From: Acidobacteriota bacterium
GTDB taxonomy: Bacteria > Acidobacteriota > Thermoanaerobaculia > Multivoradales > JAHEKO01
Assembly: GCA_029863825.1 (NCBI GenBank)
Contig: JAOTUP010000002.1
Location: 1 to 24,089 of the forward strand
DNA length: 24,089 nucleotides
Reading direction: 5' to 3'
Shown here: positions 6,881-13,330 of the stretch, piece by piece
How the letters are laid out: every line of letters starts with the position of its first letter
Position numbering within the stretch: position 1 is the first letter of the stretch
Notes under the pieces: generated by a model
Told to the model about the DNA's origin: nothing
Databases searched by the model: none
Seen by the model: only the letters and a program-made list of their open reading frames with translations
Translations under genes and position numbers: made by a program

Positions 6881-7873
6881 TTGAAGAGTCCAGAGAAACT
6901 CCACCAGCTCGAGATCTTCTCGCACTTTTCCGCGCCACACCTGTTGCGGCTGGCCGAGTGCTTCTCGGCCGCGGAATATCTGTCGGGTTCCACCATCTTC
7001 AGCGAGGCTGACGACGCGGATTCCTTCTTCCTTCTCGAAAGCGGGATGATTCGAATTCAGCGGATGACCGCTTTCGGTCCCTTCGCCATCGAGAATCCGA
7101 CTCCCGGTGATCTCTTTGCGGAGACTGAGATGCTCAATGGAGTCGGCCGAGAGGGTGATGCCGAGGCCCTTTCGGATTCACTTGTCCTCACTTTCGACGC
7201 CGACTGTCTCAGACGTTGCGCCGATAGCGATGCGAAATTCGATCTCGCCCTTCAGTGGACCCTGTGGAAGAGCCTTTCGAAGAAGCTTCGAGCCGCCAAT
7301 GATCGCTTGACCAAGTTCTTCGGCTCTGACACTTCAGCGGTTGTCGCGGGGCGTCCGGCGGCTTCTCAGCACGACGCCGATGGTACTTTCGACTTGACGA
7401 ACAAGCTCGGTCTTTTTCGCGAGCAGAAGCTCTCCGAGATGGAGATCAACTTTCTCGCTTCACTCTCGCGCGAGGAGCGATTCGGGCCAGGACAGTTGAT
7501 CTTCAACGAGGGTGAGCGGGGCGAAAAGATGTACATCGTCGCCGAAGGTACGGTGATGATCAGCAAGTCGATTCCCGGTGTCGGCGAAGAGGCCCTCGCG
7601 TTTGTCGAACGTGGTGACTACTTCGGCGAGATGGCATTAATCGACGATCGACCGCGTTCAGCAGATGCGCGTGCTCATCCGGATACCGGTGCTACCGCAC
7701 TCGCATTGCCGCGGGAGGTCGTCAGTGGCCTTCTCAACATCGAAAAGGTCTCGTCCATCCGCTTGCTCAAGATCTTGAGTCGACTGACCGCCAAGCGAGT
7801 CCACGAGCTGCGGGAAAAACTGGTTGGCTGGTACCTGCTCGCTGGTGGAGACCTCGACGCGACGAGCGACTAG
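6881..7873 (+). CDS. Protein with two cyclic nucleotide-binding domains
   Basis: A 330-residue protein with tandem cNMP-binding beta-roll domains, about residues 5-125 and 175-300. The second has a good phosphate-binding cassette, GDYFGEMALIDDRPRSADARA (FGE...RS-A), preceded by IFNEGERGEKMYIVAEGTVMI. The first is degenerate in the cassette (GDLFAETEMLNGVGREGDAEAL). No helix-turn-helix, kinase or channel part is present, so it is not a CRP-type transcription factor; it may act as a regulator by protein contact. The start is TTG at 6881, 7 nt after the preceding stop and without a clear Shine-Dalgarno; LKSPEKLHQLEIFSHFS fits the usual domain start. Its TAG stop lies in a CTAG palindrome shared with the mutY stop. 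Confidence 0.85.
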   Translation: MKSPEKLHQLEIFSHFSAPHLLRLAECFSAAEYLSGSTIFSEADDADSFFLLESGMIRIQRMTAFGPFAIENPTPGDLFAETEMLNGVGREGDAEALSDSLVLTFDADCLRRCADSDAKFDLALQWTLWKSLSKKLRAANDRLTKFFGSDTSAVVAGRPAASQHDADGTFDLTNKLGLFREQKLSEMEINFLASLSREERFGPGQLIFNEGERGEKMYIVAEGTVMISKSIPGVGEEALAFVERGDYFGEMALIDDRPRSADARAHPDTGATALALPREVVSGLLNIEKVSSIRLLKILSRLTAKRVHELREKLVGWYLLAGGDLDATSD

Positions 7874-8916
7874 TCGGCGGCGCAACGCATCACTTTGTCA
7901 ACCAACGACGAGACCGCGAGGCCGCCGACTTCCGTCTCCGTGTACCAGCCCGCTTCTGGGTTCTCGGCGATATGGCATCCGGAGGTGAGCCTGCCGGTCC
8001 AGACTTCGAACCGAATGTCGCGGTGAGTGATCGAATGCCGCACCCATCCGCAGCTGCGATCGAGGTCCCAGTTTCCGCCATAGCGCGACCGCAACTCGCG
8101 CGCAGCATTGTCGCGTGCGCACCAGGCAATCCAGGGTATCTCCCATAGTCCCGCCAGAAGCGACGCGCCCTCGGGACGACGAAATAAGAGCACTCGACCG
8201 CCGGCGCGAACGACGACGCCGAGTCGCCGCTCCTCAATGACCTGCCTGGATGGTTTGCGTCTCGGGTAGGCCTCCGCCGCACCCTGCAAACGCCCTTTAC
8301 AGGACGCTTCCAGCGGACACTCGTGACAGCGCGGCTGGCTCGGCCGACACACGACGGCGCCGAGTTCCATCAGAGCCTGATTGCTGTCCCCGGGTCTATC
8401 GTCATCGACCAACGACTCGGCCAGAGCCGTCAGGCGGCGCCTTCCTGTCTTGCCGCTGGGACTGTCCTCGAGCGCCGCGAATCGCGACAGGACCCGCGCA
8501 GCGTTACCGTCGATCGCCGGTACCCGCTCACCGAAGGCGATACTGGCCACCGCTCCGGCGGTGTATGGACCGACGCCCGGAAGTTCCAGCCACCCAGCCA
8601 TTGTTCGCGGAAACCCGCCTCTGGCGACAATTTGACGCGCTGCGGCATGCAGATAGCGTGCACGCCGATAGTAACCAAGCCCCGACCACACCGCCAAGAC
8701 GTCTTCCAGTGGCGCCCGTGCCAGAGCGTCAACGTCGGAAAATGTACTTACGAGTTGCTCATAGTACGGCAGTACTCTCTCGACCTGCGTCTGCTGCAGC
8801 ATGGTTTCCGACACCCATATGCGGTAGGGATCGGAAGTGCTTCGCCACGGCAAATCTCGTCGACACCTGTCGAACCAGGCCAAAAGGTCTTGGGATTCGC
8901 AGCGTGGACCGTCCAT
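7870..8916 (-). CDS. mutY: A/G-specific adenine DNA glycosylase
   Basis: MutY removes adenine mispaired with 8-oxoguanine. The 348-residue product has the catalytic Glu37 (SETMLQQTQV), the helix-hairpin-helix LPGVGPYTAGAVASIAFGE (112-130), catalytic Asp136 (PAIDGNAARV) and the iron-sulphur ligands C190, C197, C200 and C206 in C-X6-C-X2-C-X5-C spacing. A C-terminal NUDIX-like 8-oxoG recognition domain follows (RLGVVVRAGGRVLLFRRPEGASLLAGLWEIPW). The ATG at 8916 is preceded by CCGGAG with a 9-nt spacer, so I prefer it to the ATG at 8943, which would add nine residues. It is convergent with the cNMP-binding gene; the two stops overlap by 4 bp. Confidence 0.95.
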   Translation of the reverse strand: MDGPRCESQDLLAWFDRCRRDLPWRSTSDPYRIWVSETMLQQTQVERVLPYYEQLVSTFSDVDALARAPLEDVLAVWSGLGYYRRARYLHAAARQIVARGGFPRTMAGWLELPGVGPYTAGAVASIAFGERVPAIDGNAARVLSRFAALEDSPSGKTGRRRLTALAESLVDDDRPGDSNQALMELGAVVCRPSQPRCHECPLEASCKGRLQGAAEAYPRRKPSRQVIEERRLGVVVRAGGRVLLFRRPEGASLLAGLWEIPWIAWCARDNAARELRSRYGGNWDLDRSCGWVRHSITHRDIRFEVWTGRLTSGCHIAENPEAGWYTETEVGGLAVSSLVDKVMRCAAD

Positions 8917-9248
8917 TTTCGCAGACTCCGGAGAGCGAGTCATTCTGGCGCCGGAGAAGTCGAATCACAAGATCCGACGCTGAAACCCAACCGATGGACG
9001 TTCGGGGGTCAGGTTAGAGGGGGTTCCTCTATGATTGGTGGGACTGTAGTGGTTCTACCCCTGTTAGAAGGGGACTGTGGTGGGGCGTCTGGGATGCGCT
9101 GGAACAGATCGTCCCAGGACTTGTAAGGTGTGAATGTTTATGATGAGTAGGAACCCCCATGTAACCCAAAAACTATCTGCCATTCAATCTAGCAATTTCC
9201 GTGCCAGACAGTGTCAAGATCACGCACCAGGGACGACACGAGATCGAG

Positions 9249-9276
9249 TTGCCGTCTCTTCGGGGTGTGCTATGAT
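9249..9276 (+). promoter_or_regulatory. Candidate dnaA promoter
   Basis: TTGCCG (9249-9254) and TATGAT (9271-9276, five of six) lie 16 bp apart, giving a start near 9283 and a leader of about 98 nt before the dnaA ATG. Two DnaA boxes lie within that transcribed leader. Confidence 0.5.
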
Positions 9277-9328
9277 CGCGTCTTCCGCCAGAGTCGTCGA
9301 CCCCCGCGGTGCCGATTCTTCAGCCACG

Positions 9329-9337
9329 TTTTCCACA
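9329..9337 (+). promoter_or_regulatory. DnaA box (TTTTCCACA)
   Basis: Eight of nine matches to TTATCCACA. It is in inverted orientation to the next box at 9352-9360 and lies between the candidate dnaA promoter and the start codon, a position suited to autoregulation or to a bipartite origin. Confidence 0.65.
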
Positions 9338-9351
9338 TCTCTTCAACAGGT

Positions 9352-9360
9352 TGTGGAAAT
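9352..9360 (-). promoter_or_regulatory. DnaA box (ATTTCCACA on the minus strand)
   Basis: Seven of nine matches to TTATCCACA. Paired and inverted relative to the box at 9329-9337, 21 bp before the dnaA start. Confidence 0.5.
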
Positions 9361-9380
9361 CGCTTTGATGGGTTTTCTCA

Positions 9381-10664
9381 ATGGTAACCTCCCTGTGGCC
9401 TCGTCTCCGCCAACAGCTCCAGCAACAGCTTGATCCGGAGGAGTTCTCGACTTGGTTCCAACCTTTGAGGGTCGGCACCGAAGAGCAGGATCGAATCGTT
9501 CTTGTGGCTCCCAATGAGCGATTCCTCCACACTCTCGAGGCGAGTTATCGCACGACCATCGACCGCGCTATAGCCGGGCTGTCAGACTCGACCTGTGAGG
9601 TTCTCTTCTCGGTCGCGCGAACTGGGACTCCACGATCCGAGGCACGGCAACCGCCACAGCTCAATCCGCGATACAGATTCGCCAATTTTGTCGTCGGAAG
9701 CTCGAACCAGTTCGCTCACGCCGCTGCCAAGGCGGTCGCCGAAGTGCCATTCGAGAGTTATAACCCGCTCTTTCTCTATGGTGGCGTCGGCCTCGGGAAG
9801 ACCCATCTTCTCCACGCAACTGGCCATCAGATCCAGATGTCCCATCCCCATCTGCGGGTGATGTATCTGCCGGCGGAACAGTTCGTCAACGAGCTCATCA
9901 GCTCACTACGATTCAATCGAATGCCGGACTTTCGCGAACGCTATCGAAACATCGACGTCTTTCTCGTCGACGACGTGCAGTTTCTCGCCAACAAGGAGCG
10001 CACCCAGGAAGAGTTCTTCCATACCTTCAACACGCTCTACACTGGTCAAAGACAAATCATCCTCTCTTCCGATTCTGCGCCGCGCAATATTCCGGACCTC
10101 GAAGAGCGGCTTCGGAGTCGCTTCGAATGGGGACTCATCGCCGATATTCAGCCACCGGATCTCGAGACGAAGATTGCCATCTTGAGACGCAAGGCTGAAG
10201 CCGAGCACACCGAGTTGCCGGATGAGGTTGCCCACTTCGTTGCGCAGCAGGTGCGCTCCAATATTCGTGAGCTCGAAGGGCTGCTAAACCGCGTTGTCGC
10301 GTTTTCTTCACTCACCGGCCGGCATCTCTCTCTCGACCTCGCGCGAGAGACGCTCAAGGACATCCTGCCGGAGCAGTCCCGAGTTACGGCGCCGGAGATC
10401 ATCAAGACCGTCGCTCGCCATTACGGCCTTAAAGTCAGCGAGATCAAGAGCCGCAAGAATTCACAGCAGATCGTGTTTCCCCGTCAGGTGGCGATGTATC
10501 TCTGCAAGCAGCTCACTGAACTTTCTTTTCCTGAAATCGGCAAGCAGTTCAATGATAAGCATCACTCCACCGTGATGTACTCGGTCGATAAGATCACTCG
10601 TCAGCGGTCGAGCGACGCGGACCTGAACCGATCTCTGGAGCACCTCGAACGTCACTTCGCTTGA
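9381..10664 (+). CDS. dnaA: Chromosomal replication initiator DnaA
   Basis: DnaA binds DnaA boxes and opens oriC. The 427-residue protein has a domain I start (SLWPRLRQQLQQQLDPEEFSTWFQPL), a very short domain II (about 80-95), and the AAA+ domain with Walker A GGVGLGKT (134-141), Walker B VFLVDDVQ (193-200) and the arginine finger region LRSRF (244-248). Domain IV ends with the DNA-binding signature NDKHHSTVMYSVDKI, the KHH variant of the more common GRDH form. It is somewhat shorter than usual because domain II is short. The ATG at 9381 gives the family's normal start, although the Shine-Dalgarno is poor. It stands alone before the probable oriC and dnaN. Confidence 0.97.
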   Translation: MVTSLWPRLRQQLQQQLDPEEFSTWFQPLRVGTEEQDRIVLVAPNERFLHTLEASYRTTIDRAIAGLSDSTCEVLFSVARTGTPRSEARQPPQLNPRYRFANFVVGSSNQFAHAAAKAVAEVPFESYNPLFLYGGVGLGKTHLLHATGHQIQMSHPHLRVMYLPAEQFVNELISSLRFNRMPDFRERYRNIDVFLVDDVQFLANKERTQEEFFHTFNTLYTGQRQIILSSDSAPRNIPDLEERLRSRFEWGLIADIQPPDLETKIAILRRKAEAEHTELPDEVAHFVAQQVRSNIRELEGLLNRVVAFSSLTGRHLSLDLARETLKDILPEQSRVTAPEIIKTVARHYGLKVSEIKSRKNSQQIVFPRQVAMYLCKQLTELSFPEIGKQFNDKHHSTVMYSVDKITRQRSSDADLNRSLEHLERHFA

Positions 10665-10678
10665 GTCTGATGAGATTC

Positions 10679-10687
10679 TGTGGAGAA
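10679..10687 (-). promoter_or_regulatory. DnaA box (TTCTCCACA on the minus strand)
   Basis: Eight of nine matches to TTATCCACA, 15 bp after the dnaA stop and opposite in orientation to the perfect box at 10836. Confidence 0.6.
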
Positions 10688-10700
10688 TGAGCTGCCGTCC

Positions 10701-10709
10701 TGTGGAAGA
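10701..10709 (-). promoter_or_regulatory. Weak DnaA box (TCTTCCACA on the minus strand)
   Basis: Seven of nine matches to TTATCCACA, in the same orientation as the box 22 bp upstream, about two helical turns away. Confidence 0.45.
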
Positions 10710-10835
10710 TCGAGCCGAGAGAGGCGGGTATCGACGATATCTCTCAACGATACACAGATCTTCAACAGCTTCTCAGCACAAAGATGCGGCCGAGGTGCAC
10801 TCCAATACCCGAGTCTGAAACAACCCCGTTTCCTT

Positions 10836-10844
10836 TTATCCACA
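10836..10844 (+). promoter_or_regulatory. Perfect DnaA box (TTATCCACA)
   Basis: An exact consensus DnaA box pointing toward dnaN, 13 nt before the first DnaA-trio. It is the best candidate for the box from which DnaA loads onto the unwinding strand. Confidence 0.85.
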
Positions 10845-10857
10845 CTTTGAACACCTC

Positions 10858-10869
10858 CTATTACTACTA
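10858..10869 (+). promoter_or_regulatory. DnaA-trio repeats (unwinding element)
   Basis: CTA-TTA-CTA-CTA on the plus strand gives four consecutive 3'-(G/A)AT-5' triplets on the complementary strand. A further CTA follows at 10873-10875 after one non-matching triplet. The position and phase relative to the perfect DnaA box match the Bacillus basal unwinding system, in which DnaA binds these triplets as single strand. Confidence 0.6.
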
Positions 10870-10922
10870 CGGCTATACTTCAAGAAAAGAGAATTTAAGA
10901 AGAATCAGGAACAAGGAAAACG

Positions 10923-12020
10923 ATGAAATTTCGCGTTAATCGCTCAAAGCTTCTCACCGAGCTCCTACCCATGCAGGGCATCGTGGAGCGTCGCACCACA
11001 ATCCCAGTCCTCGCTCATTTATTGCTCAATGTCAAAGGCGATCAGCTTCGACTTGCGGCAACGGACCTCGACGTGTCACTGACGTCGTGGACTGATGCAG
11101 AGGTCGTGAGTGAAGGAGCGATTGCTGTTCAGGCGAGGAAGTTCATGGAGATCGTTCGTTCGCTGGTCGGCGAAGATGTGGATCTGGCGCTGGAGGACGA
11201 GAAAAGACTTCTCATTTCGGCCGGACCTTCCCGATTCAAGATCAACGGTCTCTCAGCAGATGATTTTCCGACGCTACCCGAGGTGTCGGAAGACAACAAA
11301 GTGGAGCTTCCATTTACCGAGTTGAAGGCGATGATAGGCAAGGTCATTTTTGCTGTGTCGACCGAAGAATCGCGCTTCCAACTCAACGGTGCGCTGCTGC
11401 AAATGAAGTCGGGTGCTTTGGAGATGGTCGCAACGGACGGGCACCGACTGGCTCTGGTTGAGAATGCATCGTCAATCGACGAGTCCTCCGAAGGAGTTTT
11501 GGTACCGCGCAAAGCGTTGCAGGAGCTGTTGCGCTTCGACGATGAAGGCAACGTCGTCTTTCTGCGAGGCGAGCATCACTTGTGCTTCAAGCTCGGGCGT
11601 CGTGAACTCATTTGCCGAATCCTCGAAGGAACCTTTCCCGACTATGAAAGGGTGATCTCGAAGGCAAATGACCAGAAGGCCGTTTTCGAGCGCAAGGCGC
11701 TTTACGAGGCGGTGCAGCGCGTGGCACTCCTGACAGGTGATCGGGCGCGTGCAGTGCGCTTCAGTTTCGCATCTAACCAGCTGACTATTTCAGCGGCAAA
11801 TCCGGATTTGGGTGAAGCGGTCGAGGAAGTGGTCTGCGAGTACGGTGGCGAAGAACTCCGACTTGGAGTGAATCCGGACTACATGTCCCAGTTTCTCGCT
11901 GCAGTCGGCACCGAGAAGGTACGGCTTGAGCTCAAGGACGAGAATACTCAGTGCATCGGATACCCGGTCGACGGCGAGGATCAGCGCTACTTGTGTGTGA
12001 TCATGCCGATGCGCATCTGA
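10923..12020 (+). CDS. dnaN: DNA polymerase III beta subunit (sliding clamp)
   Basis: DnaN forms the dimeric clamp that tethers polymerase III and other repair proteins to DNA. The 365-residue product covers three clamp domains and begins MKFRVNRSKLLTELLPMQGIVERRTTIPVLAHLLL, typical of the family. Other family segments are RFQLNGALLQM...MVATDGHRLAL, then DDEGNVVFLRGEHHLCFKLG, and the ending CVIMPMRI. AGGA lies 6 nt before the ATG. recF begins about 7 nt after the stop, so both are probably on one transcript. Confidence 0.97.
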   Translation: MKFRVNRSKLLTELLPMQGIVERRTTIPVLAHLLLNVKGDQLRLAATDLDVSLTSWTDAEVVSEGAIAVQARKFMEIVRSLVGEDVDLALEDEKRLLISAGPSRFKINGLSADDFPTLPEVSEDNKVELPFTELKAMIGKVIFAVSTEESRFQLNGALLQMKSGALEMVATDGHRLALVENASSIDESSEGVLVPRKALQELLRFDDEGNVVFLRGEHHLCFKLGRRELICRILEGTFPDYERVISKANDQKAVFERKALYEAVQRVALLTGDRARAVRFSFASNQLTISAANPDLGEAVEEVVCEYGGEELRLGVNPDYMSQFLAAVGTEKVRLELKDENTQCIGYPVDGEDQRYLCVIMPMRI

Positions 12021-12027
12021 ACGAACC

Positions 12028-13098
12028 CTGCTTACCTCGATCGAGTTCCGGCATTTCCGCAACCTGACCGATGCTCGATGGGAGCCCGGAGTGGGGCGTC
12101 ATTTGCTCTTGGGGTCCAATGGCGCGGGCAAGACCAGCGTTCTCGAGAGTATCTATCTGCTGGCGACGACAAAGAGCTTTCGGACGCCCAGACTGGAGGA
12201 ATGTCGCCGACACGGTGAGGATGGGTTCGGTATCAAGGGCAGAGTCGAATCGTCGAGTCGCTACGACCTGGAAACCAGATGGACCCCTGACGGGTGCCGA
12301 CGACTGATGAACGGCAACGCCGTCTCGAGTTCTCGATACCTGGAGACGCTTCCAGTGATCAGTTGGTCGGCTGCGGATCTGAAAGTGATGGATGGATCGC
12401 CCGGTGATCGCCGTCGGTTTCTCGATCAGGGAGTCGTGGCACAACGGCCTGCGTCACTCGAGGTCTTGTCGCGTTATCGACGCTGTTTGGAGCAGAAGAG
12501 AGAGCTCTTGCGGCAAGGCGGCCGTGGTCTTGACGTCTGGAACGAGCTGTTGTCGCAGGCAGGAGCTGAGCTGATGAACCGTCGATCGGCCTTTGTCGTC
12601 GAGCTTGCTCGGTGCCTGGAGGCGATCGTCGAAACGGTGGAGATTGATCTGCCGAAGGTATCGCTGCGATACCGACCCTCATTGACGCTGTCGGAAACGA
12701 CGGCGCAGAACGTGCTTCTTGCTCTCGAAGCTGAACGGCAGCGGGAGATCGAACAGCAGAGAGCCGTCGCCGGGCCACATCGGGACGAGTTGGAGATCTC
12801 CTGGGCGGACGTCGAGATCTCGAAGATCGCCTCGGCGGGCGAGAAGAAGCTCTTCGGGATCTTACTCTGTGCCGCCCGCGGTCGGGTTCTTTCCGACGGT
12901 GGGCGACCTCCGGTCGTGCTGCTGGATGATGTCGATGCCGAGCTCGACAGGGAGCGTCTCGTCGCCGTGTGGAAGCTCTTCGTCTCCTCCCCTCAGATCA
13001 TTGCTTCGACGTGTCATGAGGCGGTTGTCGACGCCCTGCCGGAGGTCGATGTCTGGGCTTTGGAACAGGGCTCGATCGGGACCTCTCTCATTTCCTGA
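12028..13098 (+). CDS. recF: DNA replication and repair protein RecF (probable CTG start)
   Basis: RecF is an SMC-like ATPase that helps RecOR load RecA at gaps. With a CTG start at 12028 the protein has 356 residues, the family length, and opens LLTSIEFRHFRNL, the conserved first strand. Walker A is GSNGAGKTS (29-37), the DRRRFLDQGV segment is present, and Walker B is PVVLLDDVDAELD. The ABC signature region reads SAGEKKLFGILL, while E. coli-type RecF has SQGQQR. No ATG, GTG or TTG exists in frame between the stop at 11998 and the GTG at 12091, and starting there would delete the first 21 residues. So either CTG initiation is used or the base is wrong. It lies 7 nt after dnaN. Confidence 0.9.
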   Translation: MLTSIEFRHFRNLTDARWEPGVGRHLLLGSNGAGKTSVLESIYLLATTKSFRTPRLEECRRHGEDGFGIKGRVESSSRYDLETRWTPDGCRRLMNGNAVSSSRYLETLPVISWSAADLKVMDGSPGDRRRFLDQGVVAQRPASLEVLSRYRRCLEQKRELLRQGGRGLDVWNELLSQAGAELMNRRSAFVVELARCLEAIVETVEIDLPKVSLRYRPSLTLSETTAQNVLLALEAERQREIEQQRAVAGPHRDELEISWADVEISKIASAGEKKLFGILLCAARGRVLSDGGRPPVVLLDDVDAELDRERLVAVWKLFVSSPQIIASTCHEAVVDALPEVDVWALEQGSIGTSLIS

Positions 13099-13149
13099 AC
13101 GACTCCCTTATTCGAGTTGTAACTATCTGAAAACAAATCGTTTATGTGC

Positions 13150-13177
13150 TTGTCTTGAACCTCGAGAGTGGTATACT
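13150..13177 (+). promoter_or_regulatory. Candidate gyrB promoter
   Basis: TTGTCT (13150-13155) and TATACT (13172-13177, five of six) with a 16-bp spacer. The predicted start near 13184 leaves a leader of about 147 nt. One arm of a 9-bp inverted repeat, CCTCGAGAG (13160-13168), lies in the spacer and the other, CTCTCGAGG (13212-13220), lies downstream. Remainder of the 13099-13330 gap: no gene seen. Confidence 0.55.
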
Positions 13178-13232
13178 GTTGGCACGTTTTTAGAGGCTTG
13201 TGAAAACGATCCTCTCGAGGCGTTCAAGTGAG

Positions 13233-13258
13233 CTCACGACGGGCCGCGATGTCGTGAG
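13233..13258 (+). promoter_or_regulatory. Hairpin in the gyrB leader
   Basis: CTCACGAC (13233-13240) pairs perfectly with GTCGTGAG (13251-13258) around a 10-nt loop. No T-tract follows, so it is not an obvious terminator. It lies about 50 nt into the predicted gyrB leader and could affect mRNA stability or translation. Confidence 0.5.
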
Positions 13259-13330
13259 AATGTCAGGTTTCGGCGCACCCGAAGTAGTCGGGGATTAGGG
13301 CACGTTGGAGGTCTGATACAGGTTTCGCCT

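Larger units (their letters stand above)
8917..9380 (+). other. 464-bp spacer between mutY and dnaA with repeats
   Basis: No gene is convincing here. Seen: a direct repeat GGGACTGT(A/G)GTGG at 9040-9052 and 9071-9083; a related pair GTTAGAGGGGG / GTTAGAAGGGG at 9013 and 9063; and a perfect 10-bp inverted repeat, GGGGGTTCCT (9019-9028) with AGGAACCCCC (9149-9158). The right part holds the dnaA promoter and two DnaA boxes, listed separately. It is probably the upstream half of the origin/dnaA control region; the role of the repeats is unknown. Confidence 0.6.
10665..10922 (+). other. Probable replication origin (oriC) in the dnaA-dnaN spacer
   Basis: The 258-bp spacer has DnaA boxes at 10679-10687, 10701-10709 and a perfect one at 10836-10844. 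The last is followed by four consecutive triplets (CTA, TTA, CTA, CTA; 10858-10869) that read 3'-GAT/AAT-5' on the other strand, the DnaA-trio form. An A-rich stretch (10880-10922) follows. This order, box then trios then A/T-rich DNA, is the basal unwinding system described for Bacillus subtilis. A TATACT at 10874-10879 may also serve as a dnaN -10. Function as an origin is inferred from layout. Confidence 0.75.

Noticed and set aside
9134..9433. 99-codon open frame overlapping the dnaA start
   Set aside because: It covers the dnaA promoter and DnaA boxes and resembles no family; dnaA in the other frame is certain.
12091..13098. GTG at 12091 as recF start
   Set aside because: It would remove the conserved first strand and shorten RecF by 21 residues although that sequence is encoded upstream.
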